From contig CM038469.1 in NCBI GenBank assembly GCA_021464415.1, positions 13,308,501-13,372,500 on the forward strand: a stretch of DNA of 64,000 nucleotides, written 5' to 3'. The position numbers and the translations under genes were made by a program. The notes under the pieces were generated by a model that saw nothing but the letters and a program-made list of their open reading frames with translations, had not been told where the DNA came from and did not search any database. The stretch is from Lonicera japonica (lineage: Eukaryota; Streptophyta; Magnoliopsida; Dipsacales; Caprifoliaceae). The first letter of the stretch is position 1, and each line of letters begins with the position of its first letter. Positions 11,455 through 23,853 of the stretch are shown one piece after another.

Positions 11455-13776
11455 CAAATCTCGTGTTAGTTTATAAATTTATGTCATGACCACTGATTGT
11501 ATTGAAAGTATTGTTCTTTTGAAAGTGTGAAAGTAAAATAACTTTTAGTTTGAGACCGTGAGATCAAGTAACCGTGTGTGTTTATATTTGTTTTTATATC
11601 AATTGTGGTTGTGACACTAGAGGAGTAACTAAATTGTGTTGATGCAGGAGCTAGATGGTAAGGACGCAAGGCTAGCGGATTACTTTGACGTGATTGCCGG
11701 AACTAGTACAGGCGGTCTTGTAACGGCCATGATAACCGCACCTAATGCAAATAATCGACCTTTATATGCTGCTTCTGAAATTGTTGACTTCTACAAGACT
11801 CACTGTCCTAAAATTTTCCCACAAAGAAGGCAATATATATTCTTTTAGCTTCAACTTGAACTTTTGACATTGATAAAATATACTCTCTGAGTGTCAAATT
11901 AAGAGTTTACACTTTTTAAGAAAAACATTAACTTTCAACTAATCAATAATCAAGAATAAAATCTATTTACTATATATGGTGAGATATGCTATATGATATC
12001 CAAAAATAAAAACTCTAAGTTCTGGAAAAAAGAGTGGTATTCGATCTTCATTTGAGAGGAATGGATTTATTATATATTTCTATTTTTGAATCAAACTTAT
12101 CTTTCTGTTTCTCCAAGTTTTTTAGTAAATTACAGCAATGAGATCCAAAAACTATGTTAAATGATTCTTTATTCTTTTTGTTCCTTTTCATTTCTAAAAC
12201 TATACAGTGGACCATTCGCGTCGATGGTAAACCTAGGGAAAGCTTTAACTGGACCTCAGTACGACGGACAATATCTACACAAGCTGATAAAGGAGATACT
12301 GGGTACAACAAAGCTGCACCAGACCCTAACCAGTGTAGTTATTCCTACATTTGACATCAAGAATTTGCTGCCAACCATCTTTAGTTCATATCAGGTGCTT
12401 AAGCTTGGCAATTAATCGATCGATAAATTTCAATTTTTTCTATGCACGTAAATCAAGTAGGAAGCATGTATGCTTCCTTCGCCCTTGGTGAAGTACCCGT
12501 TGATCATATTGGAGGCTTTAGGGACACTTACCCGACGTACCAGAAAAAATTACATGCCACGTGGCGTGTCGGACATTCGTTTTTGTGCTGTGTCCTAATT
12601 TTTTGACATTTGATGCATCAGCATGTCTGTGTTTTGTCAGGAATGAGGAGGTACGAAAATAAAATATTGTAAATTTCTAATGTCCTACGGTAAAATAGTT
12701 GATTCATTTGCTAAAAATATTAGATCATTACCTTAAGAATTAGAATTATGTGGTTTCACGTGCACGAAATTGAATAGTATTTTACGAGTCAAAATAAAGA
12801 GCAATGCTACTTAGCCAAAAAAAACCAAAATATCAAAAGCAAAGCCCAAAAGTAAGTTTAATTTCAACCGTGTGGTTCAAATTTATTTAAGTTGCATGCA
12901 ACTTTTGGTATATTCTTTTACGAGATGTCTCAAATTAAAATTCTAGCTTTATTTTTTGGGTACATAATTAATTAGCTAACAATAAAAAAATATAGAAATT
13001 AAATATACTCTTAATTTAAGACAAATAAAGTAGTGTATTTAATTTATAATTATCTTGAGTACGTTCTACAAATTTCTGACGTGGGATCAATGGTTGGAGA
13101 ACTAACTATTCTTAACAATTTCCAACTTGAACCAAACTAGTTTACTTTTGGCTCCACCTTTGAATTGTCCCTATAGATCATCACTCAACACTGTCCGCAC
13201 CTTAGATCAAACCAGTCTACCTTTGGCTCTAGGGACGTGCACATAGTGGAACAAGGGGGTACGAACGTACCTCTTGAGATTTCCGAAAAATCTTACGGAA
13301 AATAAAAAGTTACGGAAAGGGTGGATCATCGTGATCTGTTTCTTTTTCATTTTGTTCTTGGAGTTATTATTGACACATATCAATTTACCTTTTAACATTT
13401 CCTCTAAAAAAAAGTTTATTATTTTATTTACACAAACCACTTTTTTTTTTTTTAATTAATGGTTAAAACATTAAACTCAAATTAATACTAATTAATAACT
13501 CTACTTCACTTAAACCTAAACTAATTATTAATTCCATTAATTAAAAACACTTTTCTTCATCATCATCATCATCATCATTCCTCTCCACCACCACCATTGC
13601 CGCCGCTACTGCCACCACCACCATCCAAATCATCACCCCTCTCCAAAAGAAGCAGGATATATATTTATGTTTTTATTGCTCCTTTACATTTCCTTTCATT
13701 TATAAATCATAAGATACAAACAAATGCAAAAAAATTAAAACATATAAACAAAACATGAAGAATATTTACTCGATTC

Positions 13777-13968
13777 CTAAGAACTGGGTGTTGTTCATCC
13801 TACTCGGCCCAAAGGAACTGAGTAAAATACAGGTTACTTAGTCCTAAGGAACCTAGTTAGGCTTTGGGTCATTTTTTTAATTCCACTCGGTTCCTTAGGA
13901 TCGAGTGACATGTGCTTTACTCGGTTCATTTGGGCCGAGTATGATGAACAACACTCGATTCCTACAAA
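13777..13968. repeat. Long imperfect inverted repeat (about 80-bp arms)
   Basis: The left arm (gttgttcatcctactcggcc ... gaactgagtaaa ... tcctaaggaacc) is mirrored by the right arm (ggttccttaggatcgagtga ... tttactcggttcatttgggc ... gatgaacaac), with a short AT-rich loop. It could fold into a long hairpin. Similar actcgg/accgag phrases occur at 880-1210 and 51390-51700. Confidence 0.85.
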
Positions 13969-14899
13969 CCGCGTAAACCTTCATACATGGCAGAATCGAG
14001 TGAACATTCATAATCATCCCCTTGAATAATCTCTCTCTTTCTCACAGGGAAATGAGTGAAACCATGTTACAAGTGGTTGTAAACATAACATCTAGTAGTA
14101 GCATTGTATCTAACATCTAACTAAGCCGTGAATGATCAGTTCATTTATGGAAAAAGAAGTTGAAAAATATGATATTTGTGATGTGGGTGGAGTGATTTAA
14201 TTTATTTCTTTAAATTACAAAGAGAAAGAAATAGATACGAGTGTTTTTAGATTAATATTAATTAAACTTAAAATTAGATGAAGTGTTAGGAGTCTTAGGA
14301 AAAGGAAATGTGTAGTTATGGAGTATTAAAGAGATATAGTGTTAAAAAGTCGTGTGTGTCAATAATAGCCCCCATTTTTATCCCCCAAGACCCAATCAAA
14401 AAGCAATTATTGAGCAAGTATTTGTTCTTCACAGGTATTCGTGGTTTTTAGTACTTAAAAAATTCTTCGCGCATTTTTAAAACTCTTAAGTTTATACCCT
14501 CTCAATTAAATTATTGCGTACGTCCCTATTTGGCTCCACCTTGAACTGTTTATGTAGATCACCACTCAACATTGTCCGCAAGATCGCCCACAATATTGGT
14601 CAATGCACATCTCAACACCAATTTCACCTTACTCAAAGAACCTGCACAGCCCCATTTTCAATAATCTCCACTTTGGATCAATGTGGGATTAATGGTTTGA
14701 ACTAATCATTCTCAACAATCTCAATTTTGGAATAAACCAGGTGGATCGATTTAGGATCAATGGTTTGAAATAATCGTTCTCAACAATCTCTACCTTGAAT
14801 CAAACCAGTCTATCTTTGGCTCTACTTTTGAACTATCCATGTAAATCAACACTGTTCATAAAATCTTCCACATTAGTTAATGCACATCTCTACACCAAT

Positions 14900-15560
14900 T
14901 TCACTATAGTGGCCTGACTCCACCGAGTCATTGGGCCCACCGAGCTCTTATACCAATTGTTATGCTGCCCAAACTGGCACCGACTGGCACAGAGGAACTT
15001 GCACAACACCATTCTCAACAATGGCCTTGACTTCATCGAGTCACTGGGCCCACCAAACTCTTATGCCAATTGTTATGCTGCCCAGATTGGCCCAACAGTC
15101 CACGCACATACACCTTATTGGAGGAACTTTCACAACACCATTCTCATCAATGGCCCTAACTCTACCGAGTCACTGGGCACACCAAGCTTTTACACCAATT
15201 ATTGTGCTATCCCGGCCACCGACTAACCCAACGATCCGCGCACGTAGTAACAATATTGTCCTCAACTACCATTCTCAACAATGGCCCTGACTCTGCTGGG
15301 TCACTAGGCCCACCGAACTCTTATACCAAACAATATTGTCCCCAATTACTATTCTCAACAATGGCCCTGACTCCACCAGGTCATTGGACCCAGTGAGCTC
15401 TTATACTAATTGTTGTGCCGCCAGGGCACCAACTAGCATGCACAACACCATTCTCATCAATGGCCCTAACTCCACTGAGTCACTGGGCCCACCGAGCTCT
15501 TATACCAATTGTTGTACTGCCCAAGGCACTGATTAGCCCAGTGGGCCAAGTAACAATATT
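14900..15560 (+). repeat. Tandem array, about six units of 80-130 bp
   Basis: Each unit carries ccgagtcactgggcccaccg, then gctcttataccaattgtt, then ccattctcaacaatggccct. Unit starts lie near 14926, 15037, 15167, 15296, 15376 and 15475. Unit length varies. The apparent ORFs across it are repeat artefacts. Confidence 0.85.
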
Positions 15561-16729
15561 GTCCCCAACTTGTTTGAACTAACCATTCTCAACATAACAT
15601 TGTCTTATATATATTGTTACCCAACATGTTTGAACTAACCATTCTCAACAACCCAACTTGGAGTCTCAAAATAATTTTGATACTCGATCATGCTAGTTTC
15701 TTTTCTTTAATGTATAGTTGTTTTAGTTGAACTAAGCTAGAGTCTGCTCTCTCAGCACCAGTTCTGCCCTGATAACTGAAAGTTCAGTAACATATATGGC
15801 ATCAAAGCAATTGTTTTTTATTTTTCATGTGGGATTGACTTTTACTTTGCAATTTCTTTTACGGGACTTAACATGCAGACTTTGGTCGCAATTGGTGAAG
15901 TAACAAGACAAGTGTTCAAAGAGCATCCAGATTTCTATCCTATCAAGCCAATGGACTTTGGTCGATTTCTTGTGATCTCATTAGGGACAAGAACAACTCA
16001 GAAAGAATTCAAGTATAGCACTAAAATGGCTTCCCAATGGGGGATGCTTAGCTAGTTATGTAGTAATGGATCTACTCCATTAATAGATTCTTTTATCAAG
16101 CAAGCGCCAAGTTGGTCGATTTTCACAATTGTGTGGTTTTTGAAGCCTTTCATTCAGAGGATAATTACCTCCTGATCCAAGTAAGCTTCAGCTCTTAGTC
16201 TCTTACACTTGTCTTCTCCAAGGAGAAATGGAATACTGAACAACTTATTTGAATCACTACATGTATGCCCTTCATTTTGGTTCATAAAATACTGTCAAAT
16301 AAGCTATCCATGTAGTCATTATAATATGTTTTACTCTTTCTCAATGAATCCAAAATGGGCATTTTGATCATCTATCGTGTTTAGTCAGATTTCCATTTCT
16401 TTGTTTATAGGAAGTGAAATAACTGGTACATTACAATTAAAAGGCCATAGTGGCCAAGGTTTTGAAGTTATTTCAAGTATACACGCATCGTGTGTGTTCA
16501 ATCAAAATATATTACTCCGTTAATGTATGTTACTTTAAATGAAAGAACAGGACGACAAGTTAACAAGGGCATTATCTTCAGTCGATATAGCTACAATGGA
16601 GAATTTGGAAAATCTTGTCGAAGTTGGGGAAGCTCTATTAGAGAAACCAGTTTCGCGGGTTAATATGAACACTGGTCTCTATCAACCACTTCAAAATGGC
16701 AACACCAACAAGGAAACTCTGAAAAAGTA

Positions 16730-16762
<33 letters not shown>

Positions 16763-17020
16763 GATTCATTTGTCCACACTCTCAATTAGACCATAAGCTT
16801 GCAGGCTGGCTTTTTACGGCAAAAAATTTCCTCACTAAAGATGAAAGCCGGTCCGTTGTGGAGCTGACTTAGTTTCCATGAGCTCCCTTACTTTGAAATA
16901 ATTCTTTGCAATACAACTAATAATCTTTATTTATCTTTCTCTTGCAGGTTTGCAAAATTACTTTCGGATGAAAGGAAATTTCGAGAGTCAAAGTTCATGG
17001 ACAAGAACGAATCGAAATGA

Positions 17021-17501
17021 TATGGATTTGCATTACTGCTTAATCTTTAGTTTATGGAGTTGTCTTCAAACTAAAATAATATCTATTGGTATATGTCTGC
17101 ATTCTATTTGACAGTTATATTTAAGTTCCATATGTTTTGCTCATAATGTTTGAATTCAATTGTGTACCTTGGCTCTGTATTGTAATTTTCATTAATCTGA
17201 AATCATTTAATTTGCATATAAACTATTTGATTTCATTGTCGTGTAAGGATTTGGACCCCTTGAAACAAATACATGTCACGTGCACCATAAAATTCAACAA
17301 AAGTAAAGTAATTGTAAATCAACAAAATTACAAATAAATAAGTAAATTCATTGTACATTGATATTATTGGTTATGCATATGTATAATTTGCTGGTGAAGT
17401 AGAGTTCAAGCTTTAATCATATAAGTATAGGACAAGTGCACAACATAATTCTTTCTTCCATTTTTGGAGTTTAGCTGATTAGTCTCCATTAGCTCAGCAT
17501 A
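17021..17501. other. Short gap between the convergent patatin 3' ends
   Basis: Holds the 3' flank of the plus copy. Its right end is the continuation of the minus copy's last exon, displaced by the gypsy insertion. AT-rich; no other feature seen. Confidence 0.5.
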
Positions 17502-17506
17502 GCTTC

Positions 17507-18195
17507 TGACGCGAACGCTCTGATACCAATGACGCGATCCCGGATCGTACTCCTAACCAGGTTGTTTGTGAATCCTTGACCCGTAATCTATATTGAGACT
17601 AGAACCTTGGAATATGATGAATAGATAGATAATGGAACCTAAACCCAACGCTTAAAGAAGCGCGAACCTCGGTACAGTGAATGACGCCACAATCTAGTGT
17701 GGATGCTAGATTGATAAGTCAAGAAACATGTGAATTAATCAATTCACCATGTTCAACATGCTCTTAAAGAACACAAAGAGAAAACTCTCCAATCATAATT
17801 GTATTCATAACTTAATTATAAAACAATATTGTGCCTCCTTTATATAGGAAGAAACAAAATAATAGAACCCTAAAATAATAAGGAAACTAACTCCTATTAA
17901 AAATAGGAATCCTAATAAAAAGAAACAAACGAAATATTATCTCTTAATTAAAATAAAATGCCTATTAAAAAAAAAGCTTCCAAAATAATAGTGAAACTAA
18001 TTAAATTCTTCGCTAGCCGGTCGTGAGAACACGCTAGAAAAATAAGACTGAATTTCGGACTTTAAGGCGTGCCCGCGCCTTATCAAAACATCACTTCTGC
18101 CTTTTGGTCACAATTCCCAGCTTTGGCGTGCCCACGCTTTAAGCAAATACTTCTTCTGATTTCTTGGCTAAGAAGGGCTAGGCAGAATCACATCA
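17507..18195 (-). repeat. 3' LTR of the gypsy element
   Basis: 689 bp; starts tgacgcgaacgctctgatac and ends agaatcacatca. Near its outer edge it carries cgctctgataccaatgacgcg, which on the minus strand is a perfect initiator-Met primer-binding site (TTGGTATCAGAGCG). Confidence 0.92.
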
Positions 18196-18197
18196 TA

Positions 18198-20495
18198 CCC
18201 CCCCTCTTCAAGAAGATTCATCCTCGAATCTAGCCTACCCATCCCTCGGGTCAACCAGTCTTTAACAACTTCAACATTCAAATGCAGTTTTGGAACTTGG
18301 AATTTCCCATGCCAAAAGAACAAGTACTTCGAATATTGTTCACGCTTCATTCTCAACTCAAATTGAAACAAGCCGAATCTACCTTGACATGAAAATAAAT
18401 ACTTTGAATATTTATGATGCTTGATACTCTTTGCAAATCGAAACTCCTCGATGTTCAAATCATGTTACAATGCGTTCCTTCGCAACTTGTTGAAGAATTC
18501 TATCAATTGAAAGTTTGGATGGACATCAAAGAGATCCACTCCAATGAAGTCAATATGCTCAACATTGTCAATCTTCAACTCGATCCTCCGTAATTCATTG
18601 AAGAAAATTCCCAGCTGATGTTACGGATGGAAATTGTACTTGTCCACTCCAATGAAGTCTACATGGTCCACTTCATCAACTTTTAGCTCTTGTTCTTTGG
18701 TTATAATATCTTCTCTTCCCTTTGCAAAGATCCTCTTCTCTTCCATGGCTGCCTTGAAAATTCCTTGCTCTCCTCCGCAAATAATCTCCATATTCCTTTC
18801 ACTCTCTACGGTTGCCATGTTATTAAATTCCTCTACCAAAACCTGCTTACCTACACCCTTCAAAACAGAATATGCAGACATAATCTCATCCGTGCCAAAA
18901 GTGCACTTTCTGAGGTTAGCGGTTAGCGCTTCAAAACTCACCATAAGCAATTGATCAATCAAACTAATCGATAAGCAACAATTCAAATTATTATTACAAC
19001 ATGGCAGTGTAAAATTCCAATGAGCAAAACCCTTCAAAACAATTTTTCCCCACAATGGATTCAAAACTTGATTCCTTAAATTCATTAAAGCGTTATTCAA
19101 AATCAAAGAATTAGTTACCCATTCAAACAATCCATGCTCAGTTTTAAATCCAAATAATTTCTTTGGAGAACAACTTACCAACTCCAACTTAGAAAACTCA
19201 CCAAAACATTGCCTTAGAACTTGCTTGCCATGTTCTAACTCCACTTGCCTTTGGCTTTGGCCAATAATTTCCTGCAATGAAGACAAAATAGAAATATGCA
19301 AATCCGGGTTAAATTTGTTAGTATTTAAAAATACCTCCTCACTCATTTTTGCACAACAATTCTTTTGTCTCCCCTCAGACTCATTCTCACTAGAGACCAC
19401 TAAAATTTCATTTTCTCTCTCTTTTAGCTCAGCCTCTCTCTTTTCATCACTCTCTTTTATTTTTCTCTCAAGCTGCCCCTCAATAACTGCTACTTGAGTT
19501 TCTTTTTTCTCACAATCCTTTTCATTGCACTCGCCTGAGATCTCACTCTCCATTCTTTTTCTCTCTATACTCTCTTTCTTTTCCTCGCCATTTTTTTTCT
19601 TTTGCTCACTACACTCTTTCTTTTGCTCACTTTCTCTCTTTTGATCACTATCCTTTTGTAACTTCATTTGATCTTCATGAGCTTGCTTTGGTGGCAATGG
19701 AACAAGAGTAATGGTTTTCTCATTCATCTTAGAAGAGTATTTATTGGAAACGCCGTTGTAATTGACTTGCCTATCAAGTTGCCATTGTCGACCCAAAATC
19801 ATATGGCCGACTTGCATTAAAACCACATCGCATAAAACTTCATCCTTGTACTTCCCAATGCTAAGAGAAATAAGCACTTACTTGTTCACCCTTATCACTC
19901 TATTATCATTCAGCCATTGCAACTTATAAGGACATGGGTGCTTGAACGTAGGCAAATTCAACTTCTCAATCATTGTTGTGCTAGAAAAGTTTGTGTAAAC
20001 TCCCCCATCAATTATCAAACTACACACCTTCTCTTGCACGGGGCATCTAGTTCGAAATACATTCGCTCGCACGCTTGGGTCACCACATTCAGTTAGCAAT
20101 TCACCTTCTACGGCTTGTTCCTCAATTTCTTCCAACTGGTTAGTTTCCATGACCTGCAATGATGACATAGGTTCAATGGAAGTTGTACTCTCCACGAGTG
20201 CTTTGGATTTAACTTCATTCAGCATTTGGCTAGGCAATGAGTTGCTTCTCCTCTTAGCTTGCTCATAGGCTGTGGCAACCATCTCCTCAAACCTACAGCA
20301 ATCTTCATCCATAAACATGGAAGACTTTTTCTTCTTGAAATTATTCAAATTTTGTTTTCTCCTTCCCCCGTTTAAAGTTTCACTTAGCCGCCTGTGCCTT
20401 TTAGTTTTTAGATTTCTTACTCGTGTGCTATCCCTTTTAAATTTCTCATCACGCCAACTTTGCTCAAAATTAAAATAAGACATTATCGCTGCCAA
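18198..20495 (-). pseudogene. gypsy gag-protease polyprotein, disrupted
   Basis: The minus-strand frame runs from 20495 to a TAA at the VNK position (19878-19880), then reads on in the same frame to 18621. Before the stop is the protease-like core CSLIIDGG...TNFSST, with Asp in the usual IDGG position, then the conserved YKLQWLNDNRV. After it come IGKYKDEVLCDVV and MILGRQWQLDRQVNYNG, usual in this family. In relatives the codon at the stop is Gln, so a CAA to TAA change is likely. A Glu/Lys-rich stretch follows, then a scrap of RT (LRKCTFGTDEI). Next to the left LTR, RLDSRMNLLEEGGYDV resembles the usual polyprotein C-terminus. Most of RT, RNase H and integrase is deleted. Confidence 0.8.
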
Positions 20496-21381
20496 AATAA
20501 GGATTAGTACAAATAAAGAAATAAAATTTCCTCACAGCACTCCCTTACGTGTTTCACTCAAAAGATGCCACTCTGATTTTACCGCTCGTGTTTAGCACAC
20601 AAAATATTGATAACCTCGGAATTTCTCTTTGGAACTCTTTTAAACAAGTTAAACAATATGAATTTATCGCAAGTCCCTTCGACAAACAAACCGCACCCAA
20701 CAATAAAATTGAGCGCCTTCACAATGTAATACTAAGGACTCAAGAAACTAAATTCTAGCAATATTAATGAGCCAAACGAATTGCTAGAATTGCTAGAACA
20801 ATTATTGCAGAGTTTCAAACAAAACACCAATGAATATCAAACCCTACAAGTATAGCAATCAAATTTTTCTTAGGGTTTTCTAGATTTCCCAATCAAACGG
20901 AATTTATATGAATCAAAATCACAAGATTAAACCCAACAATAAGTATCAATGAATAATCTAGGGTTTAAAATTCCCAACTTTCAAGAGTTCACAATTTTCA
21001 ATCTCAAATCAAATCAATTCGCAGCGCTTTAAACCTTAATATCAATAAAACAAACAATTTATAGGGTTCAAGGAATTTGACTTCTATTATAAGTAATGGT
21101 GCCGCAATATCAAAACCTAAACAATGAACAATTCAAGTATAGGGTTTCAAGAAATTCTTTTTTTTTCCACTGTTCACGAAATCACTATTCACTGTTCACT
21201 TTTTTTACTGTTCACGCAGCACTGTTCACGCGACACTGTTCACGTTTTTTTTCTTTCAAACAAACCCTTAATCAAGATACGGAATCCCAATTCGCAGAAT
21301 CAAAGACTAGGGCTATGGAATTAAAATAACAAAAAAAACAAAAGATAGATAACCTGGAGTAGAAGTTCGCTCTGATACGAA

Positions 21382-22072
21382 TGACGCGAACGCTCTGATA
21401 CCAATGACGCGATCCCGGATCGTACTCCTAACCAGATTGTTCGTAAATCCTTGACCCGTAGTCTATATTGAGACTAGAACCTTGGAATAGGACGAATAGA
21501 TGGATAATGGAACCTAAACCCAACGCTTAAAGAAGCGCGAACCTCGGTATAGTGAATGATGTCACAATTTAGTGTGGATGCTAGATTGTTAAGTTAAGAA
21601 ACACGTGAATTAATCAATTCACCATGTTCAACATGCTTTTAAAGAACACAGAGAGAAAATTCTCCAATCATAATTGTATTCATAACTTAATTATAAAACA
21701 ATATTGTGCCTCCTTTATATAGGAGGAAACAAAATAATAGAACCCTAAAATAATAAGGAAACTAACTCCTATTAAAAATAGGAATCCTAATAAAAAGAAA
21801 CAAACTAAATATTATCTCTTAATTAAAATAAAATGCCTATTAAAAAAAAGAAGCTTCCAAAATAATAGTGAAACTAATTAAATTCTTCGCTAACCGGTTG
21901 TGAGAATACGCTAGAAAAATAAAGCTGAATTTCGGACTTTAAGGCGTGCCCGCGCCTTATCAAAACAGCACTTCTGCCTTTTGGTCACAATTCTCAGCTT
22001 TGGCGTGCCCACGCTTTAAGCAAATACTTCTTCTGATTTCTTGGCTAAGAAGGGCTAGGCAGAATCACATCA
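21382..22072 (-). repeat. 5' LTR of the gypsy element
   Basis: 691 bp, co-linear with 17507-18195 and with the same ends. On the minus strand it is directly followed by the primer-binding site. Confidence 0.92.
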
Positions 22073-23380
22073 GCTTCTTTGTGAACGCAACTTCTTTTCC
22101 TCCTATAGTAATTTAGAGAACCTGCAAAATAAATGGCGTATATATACACTTTCACATATTAGCTTGTATATATGCTTTTCATACACAAACTAATTTAAAC
22201 TTTACAAAATTCTGTAAAAATTGTTGAAAAGCGAAGCTGAGGCATAAAGCGAATAAACTAAAATTCAAAAGTACTTGGTGAGAGTTTGTTCATTAGTGCC
22301 TCCATTTTGAACTGGTTCAAGCATTCCATTGTCAATGTTTAACTTGGAAACAGGTTCATCCAACAGCCCCTCACCAATCTTCACTAACTCATTCATATTC
22401 CCGGGAATGGCTTTATCTGTCGACGATGTATCTTCACAGAGTGTGTCCACCTATTATCATATATACATTTACTGGCACAATTAGTGTACTGGAAAACTAT
22501 TGACACTGACTTTATTTATAAGAATAAAACTAAATGCAATCTAAATGCGTACCTGGATGTGAAGGTAGTTATGTTCAAGGGAAATGGATCTGAAAATCAA
22601 GGACATGCATGTGAAGGTCAGCCAGTGGAGAATGTCCATCCTTATAAAGCCAACCCACAAGTCCCCATTTTGATGCCATTTTGGCTGTGTATTTGCTTTG
22701 TGAAGACTTTGAAGTTCCAGTCCGGAGTGAAATTATCCAGTACTTTCAGTACTGCAGAGTGTCTGCAGGCAACATTTATGTGCTTTCCGGAAATACTGTC
22801 CCTGTTGGTTTCATTGCCAACAGTGACTGAGTGAAAAAAACCATTTAGATACATATACTTTTTCAATTCTTGTAGGATAAGAAAGATATATTTATCCATA
22901 CTATAACACTGGTTTACAATAAGCGAATAATGAAATTAAGTTCGACTAAAGAGAAGATTGGGACAAGGAAGAGTTTGTAATTAATTTCTTACAGGATTAT
23001 TTGCAGCTACACCTCCATCAACAAGGTGAAAGTCCCTAGTATTCCCTTCCAAATCTTTTGTATTGAAGAAATATGGAGGAAGGTATGTTGGAGCTGTAGA
23101 GGTGCTGATACAGACATCCGATAATGACTGGTCCGTATGAGAGACTGGCCGTATGATACTATAGACTGATAAGTAATTACTTGGATTGGGGGAATATTTT
23201 GAGGCCGTGTTTTAGATGGAAATGAACAATATCTTGAGCAGCAAGGATAGGACGGTTATGTTCATTAGGGGTTGCTAGCAACGTTGCTATTAGGCCTCCG
23301 GTGCTTATCCCTGCTATCACGTCGAAATAATCTGCAATCCGAGCTTCTGGTCCATCCAACTCCTTAAATAATGAACTTAA

Positions 23381-23853
23381 TGTTGGAATTAATCCCTAAA
23401 GTCATCGTGTCAAATCATCAAGAACTAAATTAAAACAATAAAACCGCGTACCTGAATCCATAATAAGCAAACACGGAATACGAGGATCGATCACAATAAC
23501 AGTATGGATCGAGCGGGTACGTGGTCTTCCTCAACCAAATCGCCTTAGTGTCTTGATGGGAATTTATGGTTCTCTTCCAGATGGGGAGAAGGGAGCCGTA
23601 TTATGATTTGGTGTATTGGGGACCATAACCCTAATATTTTCTTTATATACAAACTAATTAGAGTTCCCATTAAATCCTAATAAGCCCATATGAGGTATCT
23701 ACACATTTGGCCCACATTTATTAGAGTAGTCTTATGGGCTTAACTAATAATTAATTAGACCACTAAAAATTAGCCCATTAATTAAATAGCAAATATAATT
23801 GAAATATTATAATATGTTGCCCACATAAATTAGAAAATATAAATTTTCTAACA
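23381..23853 (-). repeat. 3' LTR of the copia element
   Basis: 473 bp, nearly identical to 29037-29509. Confidence 0.95.

Larger units (their letters stand above)
12395..15878. other. Repeat-filled gap where patatin exon 4 should be
   Basis: This stretch between exons 3 and 5 has no text resembling the missing exon (expected motifs CISTS...APTYLP and DGGVAANNP). It contains a duplicated flank phrase (ggctccacctttgaattg at about 13150 and a variant at 14531), a (CAT)n run at 13558, a long hairpin (13777-13968) and a tandem array (14900-15560). Confidence 0.7.
11233..17020 (+). pseudogene. Patatin-like phospholipase pseudogene, plus-strand copy
   Basis: Patatin-like proteins are soluble lipid acyl hydrolases with a Ser-Asp dyad. 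Visible exons: 1, 11233-about 11367 (oxyanion motif DGGGIRG); 2, 11648-11829 (nucleophile motif GTSTG); 3, 12208-12394 ([20 protein letters not shown]); 5, 15879-16180; 6, 16551-16726; 7, 16948-17020 (ends KFMDKNESK). Exon 4, with the catalytic Asp (DGG), is absent. About 3.5 kb of repeats and inserted DNA occupies its place. Exon 5 has TAG at a position that is Trp in the family (after MASQWGMLS) and a frameshift before the stretch encoding VDFHNCVVFEAFHS. The exon 1 donor is weak (gtcaca), and exon 2 seems to use a GC donor (AG|GCAATA). The fold is unmistakable but a working enzyme is not possible. A convergent second copy lies downstream. Confidence 0.88.
17507..22072 (-). mobile_element. 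Defective Ty3/gypsy LTR retrotransposon
   Basis: A complete LTR-bounded element on the minus strand. LTRs are 17507-18195 and 21382-22072, with TG...CA ends and a 5-bp target duplication gcttc (17502-17506 and 22073-22077). The minus-strand sequence next to the right LTR (tcgtatcagagcgaac) matches the initiator-Met tRNA primer-binding site TGGTATCAGAGC with one change. A G-rich purine tract aagaggggggg abuts the left LTR. The interior encodes a gag-protease-like product only; full RT and integrase are absent. The LTRs differ at many positions (roughly 3 percent by eye), so the insertion is not very recent. It landed in the last exon of the minus-strand patatin copy. Confidence 0.9.

Noticed and set aside
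14931..15536. Several overlapping Thr/Ser/Pro-rich open frames
   Set aside because: They are translations of the tandem array at 14900-15560, with the same phrase repeating in different frames.
18634..19497. Plus-strand open frames opposite the gypsy gag-protease
   Set aside because: Shadows of the Glu/Lys-rich minus-strand coding sequence.
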